A stretch of 64,000 nucleotides of DNA, taken from assembly GCF_014805685.1 (NCBI RefSeq), contig NC_060912.1:10851158-10915157 (forward strand), read 5' to 3'. The notes below the pieces were generated by a model, which worked only from the letters and a program-made list of their open reading frames with translations, did no database searches and was not told the origin of the DNA. The translations under genes were made by a program, and so were the position numbers. The DNA is from Silurus meridionalis (lineage: Eukaryota; Chordata; Actinopteri; Siluriformes; Siluridae). Positions 11,961-35,154 of the stretch are shown here, piece after piece. Within the stretch, counting starts at the first letter, position 1. Each line of letters starts with the position of its first letter.

Positions 11961-12541
11961 AGAAACATAAGGAACACGCATGTGTCTCTCAAAATCCATA
12001 AATGACTTGGTGTTTCCACACTTTTGACAGGCTTTATATAATATATCAAAAAGATTTTGTATTAAAGATGAATATGAGGATATTAATTAAAGGAGTATTG
12101 GATTCTCAAGCAGTAAACATGATTTTTTTCTCTCTGTAAAACCGACATCCTGCACAATGATCTTCATAATTCAGCTAAAATCCTGAAATGCCCTAGAAGG
12201 TTATGTGAAGTAAAATACACAATGGAAAAATAAACACTTTTCTGGTAACATGAAGCAAGTAACTGGGTTTTTTATGTTATAGTCGACCAGAAATCTTTTT
12301 TTTTAGATTTTAAAAAAATCTAAAAAAAAAAAAACACTAAAACATCTGCCTTATCAAATTTGCATACTGGAACCTGATTGGCCCATATATTTTATGACAC
12401 AGTAGTGTTCGCCTGTTACTCATAATTTCCTGTGGCAAATTCACAAACTCTCCTCATTACCTTGAAGTTAAGAGAGAGAAAAAAACTTAAGCAAAACTTA
12501 AGCAAATAACATTCTGTGTCTGCCAATTGCAAACCGACCAA

Positions 12542-22008
<9,467 letters not shown>

Positions 22009-22074
22009 GCCTTCTCTGGGACTCCCATGCAAACAGACCTACAATTACATTAGAGTCATATTTACACAATACAT

Positions 22075-22134
22075 TATTATTATTATGATTATTATGATTA
22101 TTATGATTATTATAATTATTATTATTATTATTAT
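22075..22134. repeat. (ATT)n-rich low complexity
   Basis: Imperfect ATT/ATG trinucleotide run just upstream of the SP-2 start codon exon. Confidence 0.8.
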
Positions 22135-22395
22135 ACTTTATTTAAACAATATATTCAGCAGAGGATTTGAAGTATAACGCAAAGCCTCACAGGCCACTTT
22201 CACGTGCACTGATCAGGAGTTTAAGACATGCAAAAAAAAAGTTTGTGTTTGTGTTTTTTGGTATGTAAATCCTACCTCTGGTATCTCTGAGCGTGTCTGG
22301 GTGTTGAATGAAGGTTTGTTACTGCGCGGATTCAAATCTCAAGTGGTTCTAAAATCTCCCGCGAGCGTCTCGCACTGCTTCCGCGCTGCACTGAA

Positions 22396-22430
22396 CCCGG
22401 AAGTTGACGTCACCGCATGAAACCGAAAGT
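22396..22430 (-). promoter_or_regulatory. SP-2 promoter: ETS, CRE and ISRE sites
   Basis: Within 35 bp lie CCCGGAAGT (ETS type, 22396-22404), TGACGTCA (full CRE, 22405-22412) and GAAACCGAAAGT (exact ISRE core, 22419-22430). They are about 400 bp upstream of the SP-2 start codon; the sequence in between would hold the first non-coding exon. The ISRE suggests interferon/IRF control. Confidence 0.65.
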
Positions 22431-22779
22431 AACTTTCGTCTGCAATTTTAGTGTCACGCAAACTCGATTAAAAGCCACAGAGATTTCATATATATGGTGT
22501 TAGTTTGGCATAAAAAATAAGAGGAAAAATAAGAAAATAGATCTTTAATTGCATTACACTGAACTCTGATTGGCCAGATGTTGCTGATTAATTCTCTATT
22601 ACTATACCAGATGTGCCAACATGCTAAATGAATCAGGTTTATACTACTATTTAATCCATACAACTATTATTATCTGAATGTATATTGTTTTCCTGGTATG
22701 GTGAAGTTTTACATACATGTCAGTGATTTGTCAAACAATTTACTTTCAATTAAAACAAGGTCCCGCCATGGCCACCCCA

Positions 22780-22835
22780 TGGCCACCCCAGACCCCTGAT
22801 TTGAATCCTATAGAGAACCTGTGGGTTTAACTGCA
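22780..22835 (+). mobile_element. Tc1 transposase scrap
   Basis: Plus-strand frame reads TPDLNPIENLWV then stop, the conserved DDE-region motif of Tc1-like transposases. Only this fragment remains. Confidence 0.6.
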
Positions 22836-23164
22836 AAGGAGAGTCTACCAATCTGTTTCCCCTGTTTAAAAGGTTTTTAAAAGTTTAGAAATATATCATA
22901 TCACCATGATAATAATAATAATAATCATCATCAAAACCATTACCATCATCAATATAACAATAATAATAATCATAATTACCACCATCATATTTATAATAAC
23001 GATCATCATCATCATCGTCATAATTATTATTATGATCATCATCATCGACATGTTTGATCTCAAAGTCGGGTAACACAGTCCTCACTGTGGTCTAGTGTGA
23101 AAGAATGAAGTTTGGATGAAACTTGCTGAATAAAAGAAAGAAGGAATAAATGATTCATTCATGA

Positions 23165-23430
23165 AGTCAAGTCAAGTTTATTTGTATAGCGCTTTTCACA
23201 ACAGACATTGTCTCAAAGCAGCTTTACAGAAATCAAGAGTGAAGGTGAATGGTGTGTATTTATCCCTGATGAGCAGCCATGGAGACTGTGACCAGGAAAA
23301 ACTCTCTTAGATGTTATGAGGAAGAAACCTTGAAAGGAACTTCAGACTCAAAGTGGAACCCATCCTCATTTGGGTGACATCAAGAGTTTGATCATAAATC
23401 TTTCAACAATACAGAACACTGGAGAGTGAG
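23165..23430 (+). repeat. Interspersed fish repeat ('tttatttgtatagcgcttttcaca' type)
   Basis: Recognisable blocks are 'agcgcttttcacaacagaca', 'caaagcagctttacagaaat', 'gaggaagaaaccttgaaagg' and 'aacccatcctcatttgggtg'. Related but more decayed copies are at 9820-9910, 49230-49640 and 57470-57650. Confidence 0.6.
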
Positions 23431-24680
23431 AACTAACATGAGTACTGGACTACTCCTAGTAGCTGAAGCCCAGACTACTGATGTAAAGTCCAATTTAGTT
23501 GTTTCACGTGCGTGATGCACAATAAGAACCCAGAATAACGAGTGTGATCGGGATTATGAGTTAGGATTAGTTACAGGCTGTAACAGATCTAATCCTAAAT
23601 CATCATTGTGTCCCCTTTTGGAAGGGTTAGGGTTAGGGACACAAATAATACAGTCAAATTGTACTTATAAAGACATGGTTTAGGTGCACTGAAAAATGAT
23701 CTTATGTCCATCTTTCTTTTCTCCATCATGTGATCGAGTCTATGACACTGTAAGGCAAGTTTATTTATACTGTAGCACATTTCATACACAATAGTAATTT
23801 AAAGTGCTTTACATAAAGAAAGTAAAACTATCATAAAAAATATTAACAACAATAAAAACAAGGAATTAAAAAAAAGTTTAAAATTGTATTTAAAATTAAT
23901 TAAGACACTTAAGAAATTGATTATACAAAATAATACAGGTTTTGGTGTGTTAGTGTCAAAACAAGCTAACCTTCACTAGATAAGTCATATTTGAATCACT
24001 AATAGAGCAGATTCATGAGAAATTACATCAGTAATCAGGATTTTTGCCGCAAATAATTTATGAATGAGTCTGCATCAACTACATTAATGAGAATCGCTTT
24101 ATTTAGTGAATAAAATCCCCTAGTTAATGGAGTTGAACATTATTTGAGTCGCAGTCACACACTCGACTCGAGTGTGTAGAGTAGGTCAGATGAACTTGGA
24201 ACGCAGGCAGTGGGTCAAACCACTGTGAGGAAGGGGGGGGGAACTCAACTGTTTCTAAATGCAGTTTTGGCGTGTTTTTTTAACTTGCAAAATTATTTAG
24301 GTATACATACATATATATTTATCATAATAGAGAGTGCGATATTTTTTAAATAATTTTTTTTGGGGGGGACAATCCTCGGATGGGGGGGATGTCCCCTCCG
24401 TCCCCCTCCCGGGATTTACGCCCCATCACTGTTACCCCACTGCCCCATACCCCCACCCTCCCGGTCACGCCCCCGGCGCGCTACTCGCTCAGTACCCAAT
24501 GCAAGAGCAAAACCTCTGGCTTTGTATTTTTTTATTATTCTTAAAAACATCTGGAATCGGTATTTATTTAAGACTGCATTAAATGTTGCTCATCTGTCAA
24601 ATAGGGAAAAAAAAGAACAAATTTGAAGAAAAAAGTAGGGACATTTGCGCACGCACGCTGACGCAGGAGGAATTTCTCTG

Positions 24681-24713
24681 TGACGTCACACCGGACCTTT
24701 TCCAGTATATAAA
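24681..24713 (+). promoter_or_regulatory. CRE plus TATA promoter of the coiled-coil gene
   Basis: TGACGTCA at 24681-24688 and TATATAAA at 24706-24713, 17 bp apart, with the start codon 70 bp further on. The same CRE-TATA arrangement precedes the paralogue on the minus strand (62224-62251). Confidence 0.75.
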
Positions 24714-24783
24714 GGTGGGAGCGCGTCATTCTGCCAACCCGCCATAAAACACCACCACAACAACAACTGTGTCTCATTTACCA

Positions 24784-25605
24784 ATGGCTCAGTTACAGAG
24801 ACTTAGAAGATCCTCTAGTAGGGTGTTGTTCGAAAGGGTCGGGGAACTCTTTCGGCCCTTCAGGAAGGAGGATCGCGATATAAAGGAGCTGTCAGATAAG
24901 CTGGAGGATTTAATAAAACTTATAGTGAAATGTAGGGAGAAAGTGGAGGAGCTGGAGCAGACGAACAGCGTACAGCTTCAGAACATCTCAGAGCTCCGGG
25001 CTACCCTGAGAAAGCATAAGAAACTGATTAGGACCATAGACTCCGAGAGAGAGAACTGGATAAGGGAACGAGAAGAACTGGAGGATCGTGTTGCTCAGCT
25101 GGAGGACATTTTGGAGATTGAGAGCCTCAAATGGGAGGTGGAGAATGAGAAGATCTATAGGGATCTACAAAAGGCAGTTCCGAAGCAGAATCTCTCGATT
25201 ATTAAGGAAACGTGGAAATTGTGTGAGAAAAACAAGAGGATTTTAGAGGAGGAGAAAGACAAAAAGACAGAAGCCCAAGAGCAGCTGCAGAAAGCTGCAC
25301 TACAGGTGGCCAATCTGCATGCAGCACTGAGACAACAGGGCGTGGAGGTCAATAAGATCAGGTTGGAAAAACTGAAAAGGAACGCCTTACAGCAAATAAT
25401 CATCAGCAACCTCAAAGACAACATGATGCGCTGTGAAAAAGACAAGATTTCTGCAGTGCGTGCCAAAGAGAGCGTAATGAAAGAATACGAGCAGCTGGAG
25501 AAACGAGTTGCTGAGCTTGAAGCCGAACTGGCACATGAGCAAGAAAAACGCAAGCGGGAAAAGCACAAAATATCTTCAGAACTCTGGGAAGGACAGGAGC
25601 AATAA
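24784..25605 (+). CDS. Intronless coiled-coil protein, 273 residues, function unknown
   Basis: One uninterrupted frame from ATG 24784 (MAQLQRLRR) to TAA 25605. A GTG lies in frame 15 bases earlier but ATG is the natural eukaryotic start. Almost the whole protein from about residue 30 is predicted coiled coil: heptad-rich, full of E/K/R/Q/L, with segments such as EELEDRVAQLEDILE and KRVAELEAELAHEQEKRK. The N-terminal 25 residues are basic. No enzyme motif, signal peptide or membrane segment is visible. The first A of AATAAA overlaps the stop region (25601-25606). A clear paralogue lies at 61406-62160. I do not recognise the family; general resemblance to golgin or trichohyalin-like proteins is only compositional. 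The CRE/TATA promoter and lack of introns could indicate a retrogene or germ-cell gene, which is inference. Confidence 0.75.
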   Translation: MAQLQRLRRSSSRVLFERVGELFRPFRKEDRDIKELSDKLEDLIKLIVKCREKVEELEQTNSVQLQNISELRATLRKHKKLIRTIDSERENWIREREELEDRVAQLEDILEIESLKWEVENEKIYRDLQKAVPKQNLSIIKETWKLCEKNKRILEEEKDKKTEAQEQLQKAALQVANLHAALRQQGVEVNKIRLEKLKRNALQQIIISNLKDNMMRCEKDKISAVRAKESVMKEYEQLEKRVAELEAELAHEQEKRKREKHKISSELWEGQEQ

Positions 25606-25606
25606 A

Positions 25607-27483
25607 ACATTATTTAATAATAGTGACGTTTGTTCAAGACATGCAGCATTCCACAAAATACTGCATTCTACTTTCAAGATTTCATGTTTTAGTGTCATTA
25701 ACCTGTTAGCCTTCACCATCGCGTCTGGGACTCGCAGCTGAATAATGACCTTCCTAACTTTAAATAATAACAGTTCCTGAGAAAAGAGGGCTACATACAC
25801 AATATCTTCGGAAAGAAGACACGTTGAGCTTTACTGTCAGTCATTTAAAGTTAATATTGCTCAAAAAAATAAGTTGATGAATTACCTTGAATATAAATTT
25901 CCTGCATTGAATATTATTTTTTATTTCATATATAAATACATGAAATCAGTTCTGGAGCAATCCAGAAAAGTACTGGGTTGAAAGCCACATGTCTCATGAG
26001 TTTATAGTTCAATCAACAAATGAGCGGCCAAATGAGACCATTCATATTGATGTCAGGCAGAGGTGGCAAGAGTACACACATCCATGCAGATACTCATGTT
26101 ATAAAATACTCAGGGAAAAGTTGAAGTACTGATTATACTTTTTTTACTCAAGTGAAAGTAAAGAAGTCCTGGCTCTGACATGTACCTCAGTAAAAAGTAG
26201 TTATTACTTCTACCTGTTTTAGTGTCACACTGGTAACTGGACCTCACATTATATTAATATTAGGGCTGTCAATCAAATTAAATACTTAATCAACTTAATC
26301 GCACATTTCTATCTGTTCTAAAATGTACCATATATTAATACTTCCTGTTTTTAATACTTTAAGCAACATGCAACATAGAGCAGGAAGATAAAAAATTCTT
26401 GTAAACATTTTAAAGTAATAATGGAGGTTTTAAATGACGTAAATCAACAGGACACCAAACGGAACCTTCGCTATGTTTCCACACGGACGGTTAATGAAGT
26501 GATACCGGAGAAACCCACAAAACGCCACCCAGAGGGTGAATTGTGTGAATCATGGTGGATTTGGTGTTTGATTTGAGACTTGACGCAGAAATAAAAATGT
26601 TTACTGATTAAAAATATTTTTAGGTAAAGTTTATTTTATTTTTATTTTTTTTCCATTGTGCGGTTGAAAAACAAATGATGGTCTACCAAGTGCAAACCGG
26701 ATGGGATGACTCGTCAATTTATTTACTGATCTCTTGCAGTGGTTTAAGAATATTAGCCCAAAATAATTTTACTTTCTTAAAACCGAAATTGATCAAAATG
26801 AAAATTTTATTGCATGTTTCTCACACAACCACTTTTGTAGTGTAACATTAGAGACAAAAAAACAAAAAAACCCAAACACTCAAAACAACAGCAGTTAATA
26901 ATTTAAGCTAAAACATAACAAAAAGTGACAAAAGAAAAAGTGAAGAAAAAAACATTTAATTTCTGGTGGTGTTTAAAAGTTCTACATTTGTAAAACATTA
27001 AAAACAATATATTCAGATGTAACTGAAAACGGCATTCACTGACTGTATTGCTAAATTGATATATCTGCTATATTTGCTTGTAGATCATTACCCAAAAATA
27101 TTATACTGACTGATATATGAAATGAATGTGTGATTACCGACTCTTACCCCAGAATCCCTCACGTGTGTTACAGTTCAGATCTAATACTTAGTTATGTTGC
27201 CACAGCGAGTCGAAAAACAGTTTAGCGAAGAGAAATCGATCTACAGATCAAATGTTGGTCACAAATTATTGCTCACTTTCTAAATAATAAAAGCGTAGTG
27301 CATCTACTAACAAATATATATAAATAAATAGTTTTTACAGATGCAAATATGTTAAAAGGATGCATCGCGATACAAATTCCAACTCGTATCGTTAACTGTT
27401 ACGCCAATGCATCGATACGAATCACTGAATCGTCCCATCACTAATTATCATCAAACACACAGCGTATATTACAGTTTATATTC
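25607..27483. other. Intergenic region, repeat remnants only
   Basis: Contains fish repeat pieces (26045-26260, the 'actcaagtgaaagtaaagaa' type also seen reversed at 19390-19680 and at 43100-43330; and a hAT-like piece with 'tgcatcgcgatacaaat' near 27360-27440). No exon recognised. Confidence 0.4.
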
Positions 27484-27489
27484 TTTATT
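27484..27489 (-). terminator. Poly(A) signal of SP-3
   Basis: TTTATT on plus equals AATAAA on minus, about 180 bases after the SP-3 stop codon. Confidence 0.5.
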
Positions 27490-27669
27490 ACAGACTGAGT
27501 TTGAGATATTACTTGTTCTATAATATTGAGGCTTTTAATCACTGAAAGACCTGAGACCATAATAAACACACAGGAATATAGACGTATAAAAAGTCTGATG
27601 CTTCGAGTGTAAAAAGTGAACATAAATATTTGTCTCTTGAGGAAAAAACTTTCAATACGATGCAATAAC

Positions 27670-27753
27670 CTACTGGATTTTAAAGACGGCATTAAAATCC
27701 TTCTGGAAGAGCTCTTTTACTGCGGCTCCCATCCTGACAGACTTGTCATCCTG

Positions 27754-27821
<68 letters not shown>

Positions 27822-30084
27822 GTTGCATTTTTAATTGGCAGCAAATATTTAAACACTGTAGAAACATTGCATTCTGGTAATTCACGCTAATTTAAAGTTT
27901 GAGACGTATCCATGTCTAAACGAATACATTTTTACTTCTCTGTGATCAAGAGAAAAGGTTTGTTCAAGTCAAACCGGGACTTTTAACGTTACCGGTATAA
28001 AAATGGATGCTAGTGTGGCGGCACTACATGCAGTACAAATCGGTTAGCGTGTCCTGTTACCGATAGGTGGCGCACACATCACGGATCGGTCCAGAGACCG
28101 TTAATCAAGATGGCAGATGACAGTGTTGGTGTGTGTGCACTGAACTGAAGTTTTTTGTGAACGAAGACGTAAAACACATCTACAGAAGACTTCGAGCAGA
28201 GCGCGGTAATGAGACGCTCAGCTGCAGAAAAACATTGCAATGGTGGAAACACTGGTGGAAAAATGGCCGTACGTCCATTAGTGACGATCCAGTGGTGGTT
28301 GTGGTTGTTCCCTGATGTGATGAAGTGAAGTAGGATGTCCTAGAACAGTGGTCCACAACCCCCCCGGGCCCACTTGGTACCGGGCCGCACAGAAAGAATA
28401 CATAACTCCTTTTAGTTCTAATCTTTCCAGGCGTTAGTTAAACACTGGGGGAAGTGTCTAAATGTAGAAGGGGATTATGACCAAAAATTTTCCACTCTTT
28501 GAAATGTGTTCTTTTATCTTATATACTTAAAACCTCCAGTTTGACTTGAATGCACCTTATACTATCCCAATATATTTACTGTAAATGTTGACCTGAAGAA
28601 AGCGTCTTGAAGGTCTTGAAGGCTAATCTAAACCGCTAAGTGTAACATGCTAACAGTAATCTGATCTTAGTATTAAACCAACAATACTAAATTTATAAAA
28701 CTATAAATTAATACACTTCATGCAGAAATCTGGACCTTATATATCTGGATACTTTATTCTGGATTTAATATCATACCCGGTTAAAAGTCTGGTAGTTGCT
28801 AAAGATGAGCTCGATGTCACGCACAAACTCTCCCACTCTTTTGTACTTCTTTTTCTGCAGTTTGCTCCTCACACGTTTAAGCCACATGGGATTGGAGATC
28901 ACATAATGGTATCTCTCCACCTGCGCAACAACAAAAGTTTGTTATGTAGTACCAGGAGTGAATACAGTAGCTTTCTACGTTTATGCCATTTGGCAGACAC
29001 CCTTATCCAGAATGACATTCATCTCATTCATACACCTGAGAGGTTGAGGGTCAAGGGTGTTGCTCATGGGCCCAGCAGTGGCATCTTGGTGTTGCTGGGA
29101 TTTGATCAGAAGTCCAAAATCTTAACCACCCAACGACCACCTCGTAATTTGCAGTTATATTTTTGCCCACCAAATGTCGCCAGAGTCGCCCTCATCAGCT
29201 CCCACTTTCATCCCATGAGTGGATTTCATTCCCCTTTGTGCTTGTTTGTTGCTTGTTCATTGTAATTGCATGTGGTTGGTCTTCTGGATTTTCTTGACTT
29301 TTTCTCAAGTATTTGTTTGCTTGTTTTTTGCTTTCAATTTTCTGGTAAGACTTTTTGAGTGTTTCTCCATTTGCAGAGAAACTTTGTTTACATTTGTTTC
29401 CAAGTTTCAGAGGATTTTTTTGTACCCCATTTTGAATTTGTAACTATTTATTTGCTGCACTTTTGTGTTGGACATTTTAAAATTGGAGCGTTTCGAATGA
29501 TATCTTTGCTGTTTTCCACAGTTTTGACTTTTATTTCTGAGTGTGTCTCTGTATCTGGGGTCACACACCTAGCCGTGAGAGACTGCTAGAGCCCCTACCT
29601 TTTACGCAGTCGACCACCGGTTCAAGCCATGACCCCGAATACGTACCCAATCAAATAGAACTGAAATCATCTTAATACTCTGCTGGGGCTGAACACGATT
29701 ACATGCATCACATCATAGCAATAAGGATTAAACCGATTTCTGGATTTCCTCTTGGGAAAGAAGATGAATGATCAATAAATATCTATTGGATGAAAAAACT
29801 GAGAAGAAACTGAGATTTTCTTACCTTTTCAGCAGGGTAATATGTAAACGCACCCAGAGTATCCGCTTTTAACAAGCGCAACAGCAAATATTCACAGCGC
29901 TGATGAAGGAAACACACACTCAGAATCACATAAATCACTGTGTCTGTGTGTGTGATGTACTGATTTAGATTTCTATACCATGGTGTTTTTGGAAACAGGG
30001 CTTCTCAAAACGTCTTTTCTTCTCATGTGCATCCACAAACTGTGGTTACTCTTAAACACGCAAAAAGTACACATCCATTCGTCC

Positions 30085-30136
<52 letters not shown>

Positions 30137-31471
30137 CAAAACCAAAGAAATGTACTATGAACTGATTGCATTGCTGTAGCTTCTCATGTTCTCACCCCAG
30201 CGAGTCGTCCTGCAGAGGCGGTAAGTGGCAGCGACGATGAAAAGCTCGTGGACACTCGTCACAGCACACCAGATTCAACCCAGAGTTACAAATGTAGCAC
30301 ACGTCATCGTTATCCTGATCCCTCTTTAAATAGCGAAGAAAACCAAGTCATTAAATGTTTACGAATGACCTTCCCAGCCGTAGAACAACTTTAAGTGCAG
30401 TAGCATGAAATTTTCTCTTCATATGAACTCGGAGACCACAAAGCCATGAAGATCATGAAGATCTTTCACAAATGGGTTGGAAGTATGATCATGAATGCGT
30501 TCATGAATGTGAATGCTAACTGCACTTCAGACCTCCTCACCTTCTCACCTTCATCAGTACCTGACTTCACTCACACCCTTCTATCTGAATGAGCACAAAA
30601 ACTCCCCAGGTGGTGTTTAAACAGCCTAGAGAACATCAAGGATTCGAAATCGATAATATTGATGTATTGAGCCGTTTCTTCAAAAATGGTGCATCCATGA
30701 CGGGACACGATCATGATGTCCAAATCTGTAAGAGACTGAAATTCGCTTTGTGCAGCACTCACACTATCACTATTGTGCACCACCCCAGTGCTCCATTAAA
30801 ACCAATGGTAAATGGGTCTTAATGAGTTCACACTGGTTCCAAACTATTACCCACATCCCAGTGTTGCCAAACTCCTAGTTCCACAAAGTTCTCCTTTCCC
30901 TAAGTGACTCTGTAGAAATAATAAAATACACCCTACTGTATAAATGGTATAATGTCCACTAAAATGAAGGGAACACCGGATTTACGGTCCGTTATTTTCT
31001 AGTCGTAGTCGGTCATAATGTCTTACTTTCTACATGTGGAACGAAGTTTTCAAAGACGTGAAGGAATCTCAGAAGTCTGGCTCCTTCAGAAAGTTGCCAT
31101 GGGTTTAAGACTCACCTCATTTTTCGGCTGGCAGAGAGGACAGGGGCATAACACGGGATGAACAAAAAGGATCTTCTTCTGCAAACAGAACACATGAAGG
31201 TGAGAAACGTTTTTCTCCATATCAGTGTAATCGGTGTGTGTGTTCTGTCTAACTACTGTACAAAGTTCTGAAATATCAGACTGGTAGAAGATTCTGGAAC
31301 AATATGAAACAGTGACTCTCGCATTACCTTCACCAGGAATCTGAGGGTTTTGCCGTGACACAGTACATCTTTACTCCAGTGTCCATCAGGCAGAGACATC
31401 TCCTGCTTTACAAACTCCACAGGAGTGAACCAGCGCTCCTCCGTGCGAATGCTCTTCGTGTGTGGCCCTTC

Positions 31472-31517
<46 letters not shown>

Positions 31518-32574
31518 TATAAACACTATCATACTCATCATTTACAGGTCTTTTTGGTCATATTGTCCAGTCATACACTTCTCTCCCTCACACACTGCTC
31601 ACTGTGAATAGAGGACTGTGATTGGCTGGAGTTCAGGTGTGAGTTCAGAGCGTTAAAGGTTGAATCAGTGTTTTAAATGAACGAGCTGATCATAACAAAC
31701 AGTAACCGTAGTAACATCCAGTTCCAGGTCCATCCACAGAGAAACAGCGATTGTCCACATTTCCTAACGACCTTCTTGAGCTCATTATAGCGTGTGGTGT
31801 AAAAAAAGTTAACTCCAACAGCGTCATTATCAGTAGTTCACACACACACATTCTCGAATATGTATTTAATGAACCTCATGGAAACAGGTGTCGTTTTATG
31901 GCACTACTTTATCTAAGGCTGCGACAGAATTCGAGCTCCGCAAACATTCCAGAAAGAAACATGTGATACATATAGTCAGTTTAGTGACGGCTCTAAAGTC
32001 AGCGCTGAAGTGACGATGGTAGAAGGAGATACTCCACAGCAAAGTGTGAGCTTTTATACCAGCATTATGTTCTTTTGTACTTGACTCCAATGACCACCTA
32101 CCTACAAATCTGCTTTTATATAAATCTCCACTGACGGAGCCACAGCTGACCGGCAAAACGCCAAGCGCAAACAGTGCCATATCCACCGCCTCGCTCTCCT
32201 CCTCCTCCTCCTTCCTCAGCTCTTCATCCATCGAGTCTTCACTGGATTCTTCACTGGATTCTTCACTGGATTCTTCACTGGATTCCTCACTGGATTCACT
32301 CGACTCTAACAGGTTCCAACAGAGCAACACGTGGAAACACAATATCAGAACAAGAAATCTGATCTTCAGATGACCTTCAGTTCTGCATTTGATTATGTCC
32401 TATATTTAAAAAACAGAAATTCTTTTTACGACAGTGTTTTGTTACTCGTTGAAAGTAAAACAAAAAGTGTGTACACTAACCAGAGCTGGAGCTTTCCACA
32501 CTAGATACAAGAATCTTTCTCTGCAAAATAAATAAATACATAAATAAATAAATAATAATAAAAATTAAAATCTG

Positions 32575-32670
<96 letters not shown>

Positions 32671-35096
32671 ATCATCTTCCAAATTTCCAAATGTTATTAA
32701 TTAATAATTAATACCTTTTAAATACTCTAATCAACATTAACAAATAATGATGCTTTATGCAAATGTATGTTAATTAATACTGAAACAAAACTCAAAACAG
32801 AGCACGACGACTAAATATTCCTGTAAATGTTTAAAAGTAATTTTGATGTTTTACTGTAAATTACGTCAATGTATGTTTAGTGATTAAATTGTATTATTTT
32901 TTTTATATCTGAGTAAAAAAAAAAGGACGTCATGAATAAATGTGTGCTGCGCTGAAGGTTTACATTTTTTTCTTTTTTTGTATTTATTTATATTTTTAAT
33001 AGAACTGGTCAGACAGAAATGCGTGCTGCATTAATCACACGCTAATAAACTGAGTGTCGTTATATATATATAAATAAAATGAATTAAAAAATACATCATA
33101 ATACATAAGGGGAAAATTAAACACATTCAGCACCTTTTGACTGTAAGATCTGTAAGTGACTGGACACTGCAACTGACCATCCTTCCAGAACAAAAACAAA
33201 AAGAGAGAGATTTTAACATTTATTATACACACTGCAGTAGGTTTATGTGAGTCAGTACAGTGTGTCCATGTTTTCAGTGTTTCCAGTGTTTTCCTGCTGC
33301 ATCTTCACAGTGACTGAGAGATTCACCTTTAGAAGGTTCTGTAGTGGAATGTTGTTGTAGCGGATGCTGACTTTCCATTTCTTGCTACTTGCTTTTCCTG
33401 AGAATGTCTCAAAGTGACCCGGAGTGAACCAGTGGCCCTCAGACAAAATACACGTCTCTCCTGAAGGAAGGAAAAATATGATTGATTTAAAATCCAAATT
33501 CAAGTACAACTTCTTTTCTTTGTATTTATTCGAGTGCCATTGGATCACTGAGACAAAACAGAATACAAACAACAACTATTAACTACACTATATGGCCAAA
33601 AGTGTTTGGACACCTGACCATGAGATTGGTATGTGCTTCACAGTTTACGGCATTTAGCAGTCCACGCTTATCCAGAGCCACTTACAACTTAGCACTCGAG
33701 GAAGTTTGTGGTAAAAGTTTGGGAATGAACCACATACGGGTGAAAACAAGTTCTAATAACTTTGGGCTTATAATACATTCATACGGTGTTTAATGAGATG
33801 TAAATGAGCGTTACCTCTAACCAGTTTGGCTGGATACAACACGCCCTGTTTCTCTCCGCAGGTTACAGGAAGCTCTTCGTCATTACTCAGTAAAGCTAAC
33901 AGCAAGAAATGTCAAGTTACAACAGGATTAAACTTAATTACCCAGAATTCCCCACCCAGTGAAGCATATAACCTACTGTTTTTAAATAAGACATGGACAT
34001 GTGTAAAACCTGCATTTCTATCCAACTTCACAGGTTTAAACCAGCAATAAAAGTCTTTAGAAATGTATTTTTAAATATTTCATTTTATTTATTATTTTTT
34101 TAGGGAAGTAGGACTGATGTACTGCATATCAGTTTAGTTCAGTTCAATGTATTTATCCTCATTGGGAAAGTAAGTTTGCAGCAGATATTCAACAATTCAC
34201 AGTAAAACAATTATTACATTTATTGCTGATAAATTTTATTTAAAATGACCAGTCGAACTGACCATCCGTTACCACTAGGGGCAGAAGAATTGACTAATTT
34301 AATTGATTGGTTTTTAAAAAAGAATTGAGATAGAAATTGTCAAAATCCCCGTAAAACGTCAAGAGCATTCGGCTATGGATATTTAAAAGAAATCATTTTC
34401 TTTATTCATTCCTAAACCCTTAAAACACACTGTAGTCTCACCTCCTCTATCAGGTAAATATTGAACTGTTGATCTTCTAAAAATGATCATTTAATGGTGC
34501 TCCAGTTATCGTTTCTCTCCTGAGGTGAAAGAAATGATAAATGAACTCCCACATCTGCAGTGACTCACAGAGACTTTGCTCCATGTCCGGTTTCTTCAGT
34601 TTGGATGCAGAGGAAGGACCTGGTTCCTCTTTATCTGTCTCTTCTCTACTTTTCCTTCTCTCTGGTAATCTCTTCTTTTGCGCTGGCTTCACTCTCGTTT
34701 TCTCGACGTCCTCATTTCTGCTCGGTTTCTCCACGTCAGGAGGTTTTTCACAATCCCTAAAGGATTCTAAAACAAAGATCATAAAACACTCCAATAAAAT
34801 CGGGTCCAATCACGAGACGTGTGTCGAGTGAAAGAAGTGGAACTACCGTGAAAAAGAAAAGACAACACAAGAAAACATGAAGAAAGAAAGGTGAAGGAAT
34901 GGAAAACACTCACCGTTCATGAGGCTGCTCAGGATCAAGCGGAGGTCTGGGTATTTGTGTAGGATGTGCCCCTTAAACACGCAACTCCAAAATACTTTCA
35001 CTGAGTCACCACCATTTTTCTCCACAAAGTCCAGGATCTCATACACACCTTTCTGAATTTTACTCTTACTCTTCATCTTTATTACCTTCTGCACAG

Positions 35097-35154
<58 letters not shown>

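Larger units (their letters stand above)
22440..24660. other. Intergenic region between SP-2 promoter and coiled-coil gene
   Basis: Holds a Tc1 transposase scrap, an ATA/ATC low-complexity tract (22905-23050) and a widespread fish repeat (23165-23430). No coding exon recognised. Confidence 0.5.

Noticed and set aside
24769..24783. GTG as start of the coiled-coil gene
   Set aside because: Non-ATG start is not expected in a vertebrate gene; ATG at 24784 is in frame and well placed.
25155..25610. 151-codon Ser/Cys-rich minus-strand frame
   Set aside because: Shadow of the coiled-coil gene on the other strand.
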